64,000 nucleotides of DNA from Branchiostoma floridae (Eukaryota > Chordata > Leptocardii > Amphioxiformes > Branchiostomatidae), in the NCBI RefSeq assembly GCF_000003815.2, contig NW_023365728.1, positions 111,640-175,639 of the forward strand, in the 5' to 3' direction. The translations under genes and the position numbers were made by a program. Below the pieces are notes generated by a model. That model was given only the letters and a program-made list of their open reading frames with translations, had not been told where the DNA came from and ran no database searches. Position 1 is the first letter of the stretch. Every line of letters begins with the position of its first letter. Shown piece after piece: positions 35,027 to 48,188 of this stretch.

Positions 35027-36187
35027 GGTGATGGCTGTGAGATATCAGCTTCTTCTTCTTCTTCCTCAAGATGTCTCCAAGGAGAAGTTGGGGGAAGAGG
35101 GGATGATCTTACTTTGTAACCAAGGCGATGGTGGAGGAAAGGAGATGCTTTCTAACCAAGGCGAAGAAAAGCGGAAGGGAGCGCGGAAGGAGTTGTAGAG
35201 AGTGGACTCGGTGCTTGTTGTCGGGAGTTCCTGCATCAGGTTGCCTGTAAAACAGTGAGAAGACGATTGGTTAATTACCATATGTCATAAAGCTAGAAAT
35301 CCTAGAGTAAAGAGATCATCAATACGAAGCTGAACCAAGACACCAAGTCTCGAGAGAAATGATAGACGGAAAACATGGATAACAACAACAACAACAACAA
35401 CAACAACGTTACATGGCTAAGAACTGAAAATACATGATAGAAGACGGGTGATTGATGAAGCCGCAAATCCCCGTCATGAATGTTTGTGAAAGGCTGGACC
35501 AGTTTATTCATAATCGCAGTTTAGTAACGCGAGGAGGAAATTCGAGTGGACAACCTCAAAGTCTAACCACGTGTTTCTTTGTCCATGGCTGTTGGACGAC
35601 AAATCTAGAATGGAAATCCGATTCAGAGTTAAACAGTTGTTTTGTGTATTCTTTTCAGAAGAGACAAAAGTATAGCTAACTGGCGACAGAAGGGTACAAA
35701 ACACAATCATCATAAAAATTCAAAGACATTGATTTTTTTGTACTTTTCTTGATTTAGAAAATACTGTATTATTGCCTATCGATGGTTTCTGGTTCTTCTC
35801 CTTGTTGACGTAATATCATCGGGTGAAATCAGTTCTGCGCTCCAATTTCAATCATGGCCCGGACAATATTTCTACTTTTTTCTATTTTTATTTCCTCATT
35901 CAAAAATGGGTGAAGGAATATGTACAATGAATTTCGTTTCAAATTCACGTTTCCCGTGATGCGATTCCGTTAGTGAAAAACAAGTGTCCGGGGAGGATTA
36001 GGATCGGCCTGCTGGATTAAAACAAAACCCTGCGGATTAACATCCAGGCTGTGGATTAACTACGGATTAGCCGCGCGGGTTAGTGGTGAAGAGAACGCGA
36101 CACCTGCAACGCTCGTACTGCTTTAGCCTACAGGGGGGGTGGGGGTGGGGGTTTGTCGTGGTCCGCCTGTAGCCTACAAGGGTGGTG

Positions 36188-36330
36188 GTTAGGCTCCGGC
36201 TGTTTTTTAGGCGTTTTTGTCAGGCTTTCTATTTTGTACTATTTTCATGATGTGTCGCAGCCGTACAAAACAGAAATCCGGATAAAAACACCCAAAACAC
36301 GTCAAAAAACAGCCGGAGCCTATTCTCTGC
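36188..36330. mobile_element. MITE of the TTAGGCTCCGGCTG family
   Basis: Inverted arms TTAGGCTCCGGCTGTTTTTT and its complement with AGGCGTTTTTGTC inside. Further members with outer ends CTCCAAGCAGAGG occur at 36520, 41983, 50141, 50457 and 55627. Confidence 0.65.
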
Positions 36331-36519
36331 TTTAAGAGTAGAGTGGGGTGTCCCCTGGGGTTATGAGCTTGCCCATCAAGTAGCCGTCTTTGTTCGACAC
36401 GCTCTTTTGAACGTTTTTTTTTATCACGTTTTTCTCCCCTCTGGCCTGAAACTACTCATTATCCTTGTTACTGGGGAGAAATGGCGAAAAGGAGATAGAC
36501 CCATGATGCTTTGCTGACC

Positions 36520-36693
36520 TAGGTTAGGATTCTGGTTTTGGATGTCTTTTAGGCGTTTTTATCCATCTTTAAATTCATATCATGTTTTCTTTTGTACGCA
36601 AGTCGGTCTGAAACCTGACAAAATAAAGAAAAGCCCGACGAAAACGCACTAAAAACGTCCAAAATAAGCCTGAACCTAACCTCTGCTTGGAGA
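36520..36693. mobile_element. MITE of the CTCCAAGCAGAGGTTAGG family
   Basis: The left arm AGGTTAGGATTCTGG is inverted against CCTGAACCTAACCTCTGCTTGGAG on the right, with TTTTAGGCGTTTTTATC and its complement inside. The left CTCCAAGCAGA end is eroded. Confidence 0.6.
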
Positions 36694-37870
36694 ATATGAA
36701 ATCACTAATTATGCTTGTTACTAGGGAGGTTCGGCAAAAGGAGATATACCCATGATGCTTTGCTGAGGACCATTTCTCCATCCCAGCTAACGGAGTGTAT
36801 TTGACGATCTGTGAGGGTACTTGCGTGAGGGTGAGGTTAATTTTCTGTGAAAACTGATCGATAGTGAATAGAAGGTCTCCATCCTCAGTTTGCGGCGACA
36901 AGATTTAATACGAGTCGATTTCGGCTTTATTGCGCCACACAGCTGATCGGCTATGTTACGGATGCTGTCTTCGTCATCCGAAGATTTAGAGAAAAACTCA
37001 AAGAAGACGGATAGTCTAAGACTGTAAATAGAAGACGTTCCAAACCAGCTGACTATTGACTAGCTAACACACTAATGCACGGCGGTTGTGCTGCTCAAAT
37101 GTTTAAGATGTAACGGCAAGCATCGGCAGACCGTCCCCAGCCAATGCGCGCGCTGCCTTCCTCCAACGCCCACCCGGCCCTAGCAACAGCCGCTAAAAAT
37201 AGCCCTGACGTCACGCGGTCAGGACGGGCTGTTTGCATGAAGGCTCCTGGGACGGGTTGTTTTCGCGAAAACAGCGGACGGAAAATTACGGACAGTCCAC
37301 TACCAGCAGGGGATGCATGACAGAAAATATTCCAAAATTTCGATAAGGGATTGGATTGCATTCAACGGAAGTATCACACCATCCTCCGATTTCAAAAGAA
37401 TATCACTTCATTTCACTCCCAAAGCCTCCCCATGAAAAGTTATACACCTCAGCAAATGTCGGCACTTTTTCGTTTATCTCACCTGAGCACAGACAGAAAT
37501 CAAACCCGAAAAAACGCACATTAAAACAACATGACTTATCAGCATAATACCCAACCTTTCCACACGACTGGCAGTGGAATGACTTCAAATATCTCGCCTT
37601 GACAAAACTTGTTTTTCCTACGACTAATTTGTACAACTAGTCATATTTAAATGCACTTTTCACCATACGCTGCAAGAATGGGGAAGAAGAAGAATGATTG
37701 CCTAGCGCCTGGGGCGGACGTGTGTTTGAATAACAAGTCCTGGGAACTGTCTGTCAAACTCTGGTGGAACCGAACACGACAGAAAAGGAGCAGCGATTTC
37801 CACGCGGCTTACAGCATGTACAGTGGGCTGTGTGCTGGCGACGGACACGCGACAAATCTGGGCATTTGGA

Positions 37871-37918
37871 TTTTTATCAAGGACGTTATATGAGAAGGGC
37901 TAACGTCCTTGTTTTTAT
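37871..37918. mobile_element. Micro-palindromic insertion, copy 3 (34 bp, 7-bp direct repeats)
   Basis: The 34-base element at 37878-37911 has perfect 11-base arms CAAGGACGTTA/TAACGTCCTTG around a 12-base loop. TTTTTAT is duplicated at 37871-37877 and 37912-37918. Confidence 0.85.
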
Positions 37919-40900
37919 AGACATTGTTGTCTCTATAAAGTACCTAACATTCATTCCAAGGCGGGTGAGTGCTTATTGCAATTGCTTAAATTAGTTTGAA
38001 ATATTTGAATAGTTGAAATAAATATTTTGAGGTTTTAATACTACGGCTTCTTGAAATTAAACATTTCCACAAAAAATGTAAAAAAAAAAAAACACGTTGA
38101 ACTTGATTTGATATCGCTTAAGCCTTCAAAGAATCACCTACCTGGACATTCGCCTATCTTTACCTACCCTCTAAAGACGCTCAAAACCGCATGAAAATGC
38201 TTTTAAATCTGAATATAGTTTCCTAGGCTTTGTGAAATGCACGGTTTACACAACACACTGCAACGCGGCGACAGAAAAAACGCCAAATACAAGACATGTA
38301 TTACACAAAGCGCTGCAACACCAGCTACCACAGAGAACCCGCCGAGTCAGCATTACCGGAGTGCGGGCCTGTAACCTGAGACCACCGCTGCGTGACGTGA
38401 GTCATGGACCGGCCAGGCATGACTCAGGAAGGACCACCTGGCAGACTTTCTGTCAGGCAATGCTCTACCTTAGCCTGGATACCATAACCCAACCTCAAAA
38501 TATATCTTTCGTGTGATAGATACTTGAGATCGGGCTGGGGTTTGGTAACCAAGCTAGCTCTATCCTGGGTCTACCCTGGCTCTACCAGTCACATATAGGC
38601 TCCAAAAGTTACTATGATTTATAAAGTGGTGCTGTACTGAGATATTGGACAACATAGACAGACGATCACTGAATGTTACAGTTCTCCAGACGAGATTGAC
38701 CACCTGGCCCACTTTCTGCACGGCAACGCTCTACCCTGGCTCTGTCAGTCTCCAAAAGTTACTATAAAAGTGGTGCTGTGCTGAGAAATTGAAACTGAAA
38801 ACTGAAGATCACTGAATGATACTCTAGAGGAGTCGCCATAGAACTCCTATAGAACTCCCTAAGCAGCAAACTGTCAATTTGGCAAATTCTAATATTCTTC
38901 AGCAGCTTATGGCTGAGGCTACCGTCCAACGTACGGTCTTGCTGACAAATAAGGAGATTTTGTAACATCTCAAAACCAGCTCCAAAGCCATAATGGATAA
39001 AGCGCACCGTAAAAGCTTTACCGTGACCATGACAGGATGCATGTTTTCAGAAAGAATCACCCGCAAAAGTTCATTCAACCGCCGATTCCGATATTTCTAC
39101 ATAGCAATAGGACGTCCCCTTCCCAATATCTACACTCATTCATACCCATAGCTCGCCTCCGCTTCGGCGATAAAGACTGAGATAGAAAAACCGTCACCTC
39201 TAGTAGCTCTACCAAGGACGTTAACTTATATAACGTCCTTGCCTCTACAAGGGAAATAATGGTAGCTTCTACTTTTAAAAAAGTCAGTACGGAACGAACA
39301 ACAAACACTCGCATTCATCACAGAAAGCGATCCGACCCGTGCGCACTCCCGATCCCAAGACGGCCCTTCAAATTATCCGTAATTTTCCCACAAGATTCGT
39401 CAAGACTGGTTCTATGCTAATAACGGTAAAATGGGTCACGTAAACACATTATGTATGCATGTCCGTGCAAGTCCCGAGACTCGTGGGACCGGGTGTGCAG
39501 TTTGGGACATTTCTAAAGAAACTACTTTACCAGAACCTCGCGGAGAGTAACACAACAGCAGCCGTGTGCGGTTTATGCAAACATGAAATGATTCTTTTTT
39601 TTTTCTTCGCGAAGGTCACAGCGCCTTATCAAAGGAGACAAAAGTTTGACAGTTGATCAGTTTTTCCTGATAAAAGCTCCTTGGCTTGCCCTAGCCACGG
39701 TTTTTCTTTCTTATCTACGCCGGCTCACTACCATCCTCAATACTTCTGCTCCGTTTTGTAGGCAGGCAGGTTTTGTATCAAAAGTGACGCAAGATATATT
39801 TCAGACCACCTTATTTGTAATAAAACACAGTTCCCGTATCCAGGCCCACACTGCTTCCTGTTGTTGCTAGCGAGTGCCCGGCTGCCTTATATGCATAAGG
39901 AGCAGGAAGAACGGACAATAAGAGCTGCTCTAGCGACCTCTCCACACACGTCCTTAATGTTCCATTCTCCTCCTTAACTCGTGCAGGACGAATCGAAGGC
40001 CTGCAGCAGCATGTTTAAAAGTAAAACACAGCGCCCTGCCCACAGCGAGCCTTCACCAAACCTACATGCTGCATGATGCAACCTTTAGACACGGTTTGTG
40101 ATAGAAACCCGAGACTCTGCCAACAAACAAGATACCTACAACTGTAAGCAGCGCGATAGCGTTTACGCATAATCCAGTAGGAAAAGCGTAGGTAAAAGCC
40201 CGAAAGCAGAACTTACGTTGCTAGCCGAGGCGGTGCTAGTGGGAGATGTTTTTACGGGAGCTGTTTTTCCTCTGCATCCTTCAGCCGCAGCGCAGCGTCC
40301 AGAAGCGTCAGCAGCCCGGGCTTTCCTCGGGAAAGTGGCCAGATCAGCTGGCGGACCCGCTATCAGCTGATCGCGTACAAAGGAAATCCTCTCCCTTAAC
40401 GGGAGGAAAGTCTGTACTAAAGATTACGTAATTATTCACAGCGTACCGATCTAACCGGTATTGAAAACGTCTTTTACAAATCTTTACACCCAGTTTTATA
40501 TAAAAATCTAGGAACTAGTATTCAAGTCATTTTGTTGTGCGTTAAGCCTTCGTATAGCGAACATATGCTCTGTGTAAATAACGGACGCGGTACATAGTTC
40601 CTCCCGTTAATCATTATGCATGGAAGGTGGGCCGTGGCTGCTGAGGTTGCATCATCCCCTGGTCACGTGACGGCGTTGTTTGTGCAGAATCTCCGCTCCA
40701 AGCAGAGGTGAGGTGAGCTGGGTTTTTACGCCGTTCCATGAGTTTTTATCGTGCTAAGAAAGCCCGATAATTACCAAATAAAAAAATGGAAAATCGCCGG
40801 AAAATCGCTTTATGATGAGCATGATGAATAATGAAACCCTCGAGTAACAGAATACGATGTCTTCGTTCCAAATAAGGAGATGCTCCAAATAAGGCAGTTC

Positions 40901-41267
40901 ATAATAGGCAAAACAGCAACGGGGTGTGATAAAATACTTGCAATTCTTCCATATTTTGGCAGAAAGAAATCCGTAAACTGAACCATTTTCTAACAGGGTA
41001 AATGCTTTCCACTCACTCATTCGAACGTTTTAAGATACCTGCCTTCATATTCGTTTTTCTCCTGGCATAAAAAGCTGCTTCTGGGTCGGGTTTTGTTAAA
41101 AGTTGTGACAAGTTCGATCTCATATTTACCAGTAAACTGGAAGGACATTTGTCAACAATCCATCCAGACCCTGAGGAGTTGGGGCGAAGGTCTTCCCAAA
41201 TTTTATCACAAACACTTGAAACAGACCTTCATACCCTGGTCTTCTAATATTCTCCGAGCAGATGTGC
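37919..41267. other. Intergenic DNA without recognisable genes
   Basis: I see no exon. The stretch contains one micro-palindrome (39206-39248), a diverged TAGCCTGGATACCA hairpin element (about 38471-38580) and a left half of the CTCCAAGCAGAGG family (about 40696). Short frames have no motif. Confidence 0.5.
39206..39248. mobile_element. Micro-palindromic insertion, copy 4 (29 bp, 7-bp repeats with one mismatch)
   Basis: The 29-base element at 39213-39241 has perfect 11-base arms CAAGGACGTTA/TAACGTCCTTG around ACTTATA. Flanks are GCTCTAC (39206-39212) and CCTCTAC (39242-39248), six of seven identical. Confidence 0.75.
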
Positions 41268-41275
41268 GGTGGGCT

Positions 41276-41449
41276 TGATCTCCAAGCAGATCCTACGGTA
41301 GCATAAGATAGTATCAAAAGCTGGCAGAGGAGTGAAGCCGGCTTAGGAGTGTGTTTCGCTACAAGGCAAATGGACACCCCTTGGCTGACTACACTCCTTA
41401 GCCAGTTTGGTACTATCTCATGCCATTGTAGGATCTGCTTGGATATTAC
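41276..41449. mobile_element. MITE of the TAATCTCCAAGCAGATCC family, 8-bp target duplication
   Basis: Flanked by GGTGGGCT at 41268-41275 and 41450-41457. The interior matches the copies at 22080, 47742 and 49165 (AGATAGTATCAAAAGCTGG and its complement). Confidence 0.88.
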
Positions 41450-41982
41450 GGTGGGCTGGTGGTTACCAATACTCCCAATCCATTATTTTAGACTTGGTAC
41501 ATGGTAAAACAAATGATTCGTGAAATGTTCCTGTAGCTCGCTAAAGGGGAAGAGCTAGTAACTTCTAGTAACCCTTTTCGGTAAGAAAGTACCCTGCTAC
41601 AGAGAAAGTGAGGAAAGTTATGTTACAACTTTAAACCACATATCCGTACACACAAAATAAAGCGCTTACCAACAAGCTTTCGATCAGTCCTCTGACATGA
41701 TCCTTCTCAAGTTGAAATGACCCAAATGAGAAAAGCGAGGAGAATTGCTACCCTACGGGCCATTAGGCACTACAACTTATACGGGGGGCAGAAAGAAAAC
41801 AAGTTATTCTGACCCTTCCACCCGTCCTAGATACGAGTACATGACATTGGACACATCGACCCACAGTGCAGACTGCCAGAAAAGTACGTCACGGTTTTAA
41901 CAACAAAAGTGCTGCCAGTTTTTCTTTTCAGCTGACTTGAAAATAAGTCTGGCACACAGGCTTGTAACACAGCTACAAAATT

Positions 41983-42155
41983 GTTCTCCAAGCAGAGGTT
42001 AGGTTTCGGCTTGGACGTTTTAGTGCGTTTTTATTGGGCCTTTGTCAAGGTTTCTTTAGTTCGCCAGCTAGTTAGAAAAACAGACAAGCCAATGAAAACG
42101 CCTAAAAACGTTCGCAACAAGCTGAAGCATAATCTCAGGCGAGTCTCGGATTACC
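41983..42155. mobile_element. MITE of the CTCCAAGCAGAGGTTAGG family
   Basis: Begins CTCCAAGCAGAGGTTAGG and has the internal pair GGACGTTTTAGTGCG/CGCCTAAAAACGTTCG. The right end is eroded. Confidence 0.6.
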
Positions 42156-44048
42156 ACAAAATGATAACAGTTTGCTAACCATGGGAACCGTGCAGGTGGT
42201 TGGGGTAGGATTATAATATAATAGTCATACACAGTAAAACAGAAACGGAAGCGGCGAGCATTCCTTACATCGGGTATCGGTAGCTTAGCACAGGTGCTGA
42301 TGGTGATGATGATGGGTTTCTGGTTTTGATTCTAGGTATGCTCAATCAAACGCTTCCTCCTTCCGCCAGCGGCCTTGCCACAGCCCCCCTGAACACCTAA
42401 ATATCTGAAAAGTATGCTCAGGATTACTGATGCTCTATTGACGTCTCTTTGAATCACTTAAATTCAGGTATATTCAATTCATGTGGCGGTATTATGGCAT
42501 CCGGCGGAATTATGAGAGTTGATGTTACCTCTCCCTTTAGATATGTGTCGCGCATAGTTGGAGGAGTTGGATACAGGTTCTTACAACATGGCAGGTACCT
42601 CGTGTTAGAACGAAGGAGTAAGCGAAATATTCCCAGAACGGCACAACGTTACAACAAAGGAATTGGAAAACGAAGGGGATCGAAAACACTTAAACACAGT
42701 TAAGTGACACATTGACATTTGACAATCGCTCATACCTACCAACTGTAGCAGTCCTGAGTGTAGCAGTCACCCACATTATTAATAGGACCTCAGCTCGGAA
42801 TGATGCAATACGTGCGGTACTCAGAGTGACATATCTGTGCACTTAACTCAGCCCCACCCCGGGAATATGATGAAATACCCGGACTAGCGCTGTTCCAGGA
42901 CATTGCGTGACACTAAATAACATTGATCAGTAGCAGGAATTTTAAACCCTAAACCACATTAGGGGATGATTCAATATTGATATAGTTTAGATTACGTTAA
43001 TAACAAAACAAGTGGGCACGAAACGGGCCATGGGCGCAGATGTGGGGAAATATGATTTTTGGGCCCCGAAAACCACCTCCAAATGGCCCTGCAGTTTAAA
43101 AAAAAACACTGACAAAAGAGCCCAAACTACACCACTTAGAGCTACATACCACTATAAAATCACTGACGTATCAACATCAGAAGTTCAGCTGCAGTATCTA
43201 GAAACCCGCAAGGGACCTATTAAGGACATTGGCCTTCGTTTTCCTGCCCCCTACCTAATCACCTACCAAATATATCAAAGCTTCTCGGAATATGTTCTTT
43301 ATAAACAGACAGACAGACAGACACACAGAGAGACAAACGGCACTGAAATTTAAAAACAACGTTCTTGCCGATGATAAAAATCTCACATTCACCATATCAT
43401 GACTACATCAAGTATGCTGCTGGTTTCAGTCAGTTTTGCGGCATGGTGACAACGTTACCATCTTGCTCCAGCGAACCCCTCTTCAAAAACATACAGACAG
43501 ACAGACATAAAGACAAACAGACGGCACCGAAAACAACCTTCTTCGCGAAGATAAAAACCCTACTAGCACTCACCAGTAGGGGCAGTGGGTACCGGCACAG
43601 AAAATTCAAGTCCGGTTCAGGTCCACGGACCTGAACCTGAGCCATTATGTGAGAACTTGTGAATGGACGATATGCAACATGGTGGTGATAACGATTACCT
43701 TCAGGCTGTGCAGAGGATATTGCGGACCTCTCCGCGCTGTGGAGTCGGTACGGCAGCTTCACTGATGTACACGCTGTACTCATGTCATGGTCACTAATAG
43801 GGGTGGATACCCACTATTATAGGGGTGGCTCCGATCCGTACCGGTACAAAACCGGTTTTTCTTGGTGGACCGTCACTACTGTGGGGAAGGTGAGATGCTG
43901 GTGGGAATTTGAATATGCTAACGTTTAGACATAATTAGTATCGAATGTGCTCGATTCACTTTTCTGTTTGTTTAGGCACCATGTTTACATGACACTGATA
44001 ATGGGAAATATGCGACAATAACATTATTTTTGGCGTCAAACTACTGCC
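42156..44048. other. Intergenic DNA without recognisable genes
   Basis: No exon seen. Two related GACAGACAGACA-containing blocks (about 43190-43350 and 43365-43560) share a layout. 43613-43736 is an inverted copy of 48724-48848. Confidence 0.5.
43613..43736 (+). repeat. Dispersed ~125-bp repeat, inverted copy at 48724-48848
   Basis: Shared blocks include CCATTATGTGAGAACTTGTG (or its complement), GGACGATATGCAACATGG and GATATTGCGGACCTCT. The copies are 5.1 kb apart in opposite orientation and contain the palindrome GGTTCAGGTCC...GGACCTGAACC. Confidence 0.8.
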
Positions 44049-44139
44049 TAGCCTGGATACCAGACCCCAGCCCGATCTTAGAAATATCTATCGTGTCAAC
44101 ATGATATGTATTTCTGAGATCGGTCTGGTATCCAGGCTA
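44049..44139. mobile_element. 91-bp hairpin MITE, TIR TAGCCTGGATACCAGAC
   Basis: The arms TAGCCTGGATACCAGAC and GTCTGGTATCCAGGCTA enclose GATCTTAGAAATA/TATTTCTGAGATC. Flanks ACTACTGCC and ACTACTGAC indicate an 8-9 base duplication with one change. Confidence 0.75.
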
Positions 44140-44261
44140 ACTACTGACTTGGATGTCTTAATTCGAAAAACACACAGCTATTGGTGACGTATATGGACCT
44201 GTGTATCACTCCACTGCTGTTTGATTGACATCTCAACCAGACTGAACAGTACTAACACTCT

Positions 44262-44395
44262 CCAAGCAGAAGTAGACGGGGGAAATTCATTCATTCACTT
44301 TTTTCCTACATGCCGTCTTTTTCTGTCGGGATAGCTGAAGACGACATATAAGGAAAAGGTCACAATTTCCCCACCAACCTCTGCTTGGAGAGTAA
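44262..44395. mobile_element. MITE with TIR ACTCTCCAAGCAGA
   Basis: Ends CTCTCCAAGCAGA and TCTGCTTGGAGAG are inverted. The interior contains inverted GGGGGAAATT-like and AATTTCCCC blocks. About 134 bases. Confidence 0.7.
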
Positions 44396-44531
44396 CGAAA
44401 TAGGTCGCCTGAAAAACAGTAGACATTGGCCAAATCCTCCATGTAAACAGACTTACACGCATGTCAGACATGCACATTGTACTCCTCAGATCCTCTGACA
44501 TGTCAAGTTGGCCAATTTCTGGTTGGAGATA

Positions 44532-44658
44532 TTGTAAATGTATTTAATTTCGCGGGGATTTAATTTCACAGTAGCGGGAAAATAGAGTCTTCGCGGTGGT
44601 TTGAGTTTAGGCGAAACCCGCGAACATAAAACCACCGCGAAAGTTTCTGCATTTAGAG
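44532..44658. mobile_element. MITE with TIR (C/T)TGTAAATGCA and TA target
   Basis: Related to 17473-17681. TA flanks both ends, and the interior has inverted TTCGCGG and CCGCGAA blocks. Confidence 0.65.
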
Positions 44659-46363
44659 TATTCGGGTCCACTTTGTAATGTGTCCCAAAGTAAAGGTAGC
44701 TATTAAAGTGGGAGAGAAGAGTATCAAAGTTAAACCATTGAGCTGTTATCTGAATATGAGTACACCTTTATACATACTGTTTGCTCACGTTGTTAACCTC
44801 TGCTACCTTCTGTTTACCTAAGTAAGAGTCTCTCTATTGTAGAGTCCTTCAATACTTCTGCTTGTTGACTTTACCCTACTTATTCTGAGATTATTGACCA
44901 TTTTTGTTTCATGAATGTTTCTGCATATCTTTAAGTATCCCTCCCAAGTGTTTGCCTTCTGCGTTGCATCCAGGGGGGTTGTTTGACATTGATAAACGTC
45001 TCACGTTCGCTATACCCCTGTTACAATACCCACGATCTTCGGGCGTATCGATGGAAGGTCGGCCATATTTTAGAATAAGACCGACAGAGGATTGCGCGTA
45101 TTTTTCCACCTGAAAACTGTCCCTGTCACATATAAGCCATACTTTGTACCTTGTACAATTGTTGTGCAATAAAGCTATAATTATAAGCGAGGCTCGGGCG
45201 ATTGCCGCAGACTCGTCGTCCGATCGATTTCCGCCAAATGTGACAGGGGTGTAACGTGGAGCAGAGGCTAGTTGTTTGCCGGCCTTCTCGTTACTACACG
45301 TTGACCCTGCGCATGCGCAGTGGCCGTTCCGCCTGCCGTCCGCGCGTCGCCCTGAATCCTGATTCCTGCCGTGATGATGCAACACGCGGGAAACCCGCTC
45401 CTCTCAGCTCACAGATCGATACTTAGTGCTCTGCAGATGCATGCATGACATCTGAGCTCTCACGGTGTGATATTGTAGGCCGTCAGGGCCAGTAATACAC
45501 ACTGGTAACGATTTACCTCAAGTAACGTAAATTTTCCCCCCGTTTATAATCATTCATTCATTCTGTTAATTTCCTTTCCATCCTTTACAATATAAAATGA
45601 TCACTTTTCACGCATAACCGAAGGATCTAAAAAATATAGTAGATTTCTTCTTTAGAGTTAATATACTGTCATGAATGTCCTGTAGGCGTTATTGCACAGT
45701 AAGTCCCTTTTCACTGGTCCAGGAGGTTTCTGTTCGTTTGTTGGTCCATTCATTCATTCACTCATCCATTCATTCGTTCGTTCGTTAATCTATTCATCCA
45801 TCCATTCATTCATTCATCCTGTCATTACGCGCAATATTTAGAAAAGCTTTGTGGAAAAGGATCTACTGCTCGTGTCACTGAGGCTACCGTATGATATGAT
45901 CACATGGCAGAGGAAGATAATTGACTTCACCATGCCGACCACGCACCGAAACCCGGGAGATAAGGCCCCCGGACCAGCTGTTACCTGATCTTACCTGGCG
46001 GCGTCTCCGCGACACGTCTGACAGGTGAGAACAGATCTCCCCGCCGGGACAGCGTCAAGCCAGGAGTCAGCGCTAGCCGCATAATCGCCGGGCAGGGCAC
46101 CTGATAGGGATACATTCTAGTCACCACATATACCGGGCGGGGCACATGATAAGAATACATTCTATCTAGCAGGGAGTCGGCTAGAGTTACCTCGGTGTGA
46201 ACACATGCTATAAACAGCACGAAACAACACCATGACGTCCTTCAGTTCAGAAAACCGAAGAATAATGTTTTTTAAAGCGCAAATTGCGTTCCTAGTGGTA
46301 CACGACATTTTATAATAAAGCGGACATACCGTTATTATTACTCCAACAAAGGCGGCAGATGTC
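44659..46363. other. Intergenic DNA without recognisable genes
   Basis: No exon seen. It has an (ATTC)n/(GTTC)n simple repeat at about 45740-45820 and a GC-richer stretch near 45290-45370 with CATGCGCAGTGGCC (an NRF1-like GCGCATGCGC core), without a gene I can attach to it. Confidence 0.45.
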
Positions 46364-46567
46364 TAGTCTCTACCAGACCTCCGGATCGCTGGAAAAATNN
46401 NNNNNNNNNNNNNNNNNNNNNNNNNNNNNNNNNNNNNNNNNNNNNNNNNNNNNNNNNNNNNNNNNNNNNNNNNNNNNNNNNNNNNNNNNNNNNNNNNNCG
46501 GCTTACTCCTCTGATTTGTTCCATTTCTACGATTTTTCCAGCGATCCGGAGTCTGGTAGAGACTAGC
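46364..46567. mobile_element. TIR element TAGTCTCTACCAGA with ~8-bp target duplication, interior in an assembly gap
   Basis: The ends TAGTCTCTACCAGACCTCCGG and its complement continue inward with GATCGCTGGAAAAAT. CAGATGTC and CAGATGCC flank the element. The 100 N at 46399-46498 hide its middle. Eroded relatives occur near 50741-50832 and 61764-61945. Confidence 0.75.
46399..46498. other. Assembly gap
   Basis: One hundred N inside the TIR element at 46364-46567. The inverted ends probably blocked assembly. Confidence 0.99.
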
Positions 46568-47741
46568 AGATGCCGGCAAGGCCGCCCGGTTTGGCCGCAA
46601 GGCGCTCTCGGGACTAGGCTTCTGTTGTTCTGGCTAAACTAAACTGTGTGTTTATTGTTTATCACCTGACAGTTCTGTTGATGTACGGGTCTCGGCTAAG
46701 CCCGAGCGGAACGGACAGGGAAACATCGCAGTAAGAGCCTCCTGTGCAGGCCTTCTAGGGATGGTGGTTTTATTTTGAAAAGCACTATCAATAAATTTCT
46801 AGGAATTTAAAAAAAAATAAAAATCACCGCGTCCTTATGCTGGGGAGATATTCTAGGGTGGCATATAAGATCATATGATGATGATGATATAAGGTCTCCT
46901 CTGCCCATGTGTTAAACATCCCGAGTCATCGTTCCCTCAAATGTAAACGCGGCGCTCCAAGAAGGCTGCGGATGAGGCTATGCAGACCCACTTGTCTCCA
47001 AGCAGATGTCAGGTGGAGGACTGTTAGGGTTTTATGACACAGGATTCTATCACTGCCGAAGAGAACGTTGTTGTTATGTTACAATAACTCTCGTGTCATG
47101 GATGCACTTGGATGCACTCGTGTCATGGATCACACAGCCTTGTCTTGTTTGGATAATTGACCCTGACCGTGAGTTATGTACGAACCCTCCCCACACTAAA
47201 AGTGGCCCAGCTGACCGCGAGTTCTAAGAAACGAACCATCCCCTCACTCCGAGCTCAGCTCGCGCGAGCTGAAAACACGAACATCCATCTCTCCGTGGCG
47301 GGTAAACATGTTGTTGCCGAACTTCGGCGTGTGTGTGGATAACATGTTGTTATATTATTAGTGGCTTGTGTAGTTTACTGTTTATATAGTGGCGTGTTGT
47401 TATAATGATAGCGGCTTGTGCAGTGAGTAACGTGTTGTTATATTATAATAGGGCTGACCAGCCGACCCTGCCTACTGCTGCGGCCTGCAGGACGTTCCCT
47501 CCATCGGGCTGTGACGGCATAGAAACATTACATCATCACCGCCAATGTCAAGGACAACGCTTCAGGGGATATGCAAAGTATGCACCTGATATGTTGCCAT
47601 AGCAACGCATGGCGACTCCATTTGCCGCTGGAAAATTGTACAAATTGTCAAAAATAACATCTCAGAGAAGTTTAATGATATTATTAACAACCCATGGGAG
47701 TACTTCGGAGGGGGATGTTACCGAATCTCATGGCCAATTAT

Positions 47742-47916
47742 TAATCTCCAAGCAGATCCTACAGTAGCATGAGATAGTATCAAAAGCTGCCAGAGGAGTG
47801 AAGCCGGCCAAGGAGTGTGTTTGGCTACTGGGGTAAATGGACACCTCTTGGCTAACTATACTCTTTGGCCAGTTTGGTACTATCATATGACATCATAGGA
47901 TCTGCTTGGAGATTAG
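47742..47916. mobile_element. MITE of the TAATCTCCAAGCAGATCC family, 8-bp target duplication
   Basis: Flanks are CCAATTAT (47734-47741) and CCAATCAT (47917-47924). It was present before the segmental duplication, since copy 2 carries it at the same place. Confidence 0.85.
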
Positions 47917-48080
47917 CCAATCATCACCCTTTTGCTGCATGATGGTGATGATGTTTTGTACGATCCACCATCTCATCGGTTAGTGACGTCATCCCGGATG
48001 GCCTTCAAGTCGTTGATGTGCGAAACTAGAGATCAGCAGATTTTCCCGGGCGGGAAGTAGGTCATGGGTTATCACCGACT

Positions 48081-48188
48081 TAGCCTGGTATCCAGCCGTA
48101 ATATAGCTTCCGAGTCTCTTCTCTCCTTTCAATTGCCAAAGAGGAGAGAAGAGACTCGGAAGCTTTATTACGGCTGGATACCGGGCTA
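48081..48188. mobile_element. 108-bp hairpin MITE (TAGCCTGGTATCCAGCCG), inserted after the segmental duplication
   Basis: Arms of about 45 bases (TAGCCTGGTATCCAGCCG, then CTTCCGAGTCTCTTCTC) are inverted. TCACCGACT is duplicated on both sides. Copy 2 of the segmental duplication reads straight through near 49480, an empty site. Confidence 0.85.

Larger units (their letters stand above)
35027..37870. other. Upstream region of SLC16-like gene 2 and intergenic DNA
   Basis: It contains an (AAC)n run (about 35382-35407), two MITE-like hairpins (36188-36330, 36520-36693) and, near 37170-37230, a TGACGTCA CRE box with an AGCAAC half X-box. No coding segment recognised. The promoter of gene 2 probably lies in the first part, but I cannot place it. 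Confidence 0.4.

Noticed and set aside
37170-37265. CRE and X-box-like motifs as a firm promoter
   Set aside because: Short motifs alone, more than 2 kb upstream of SLC16-like gene 2 and with no first exon visible.
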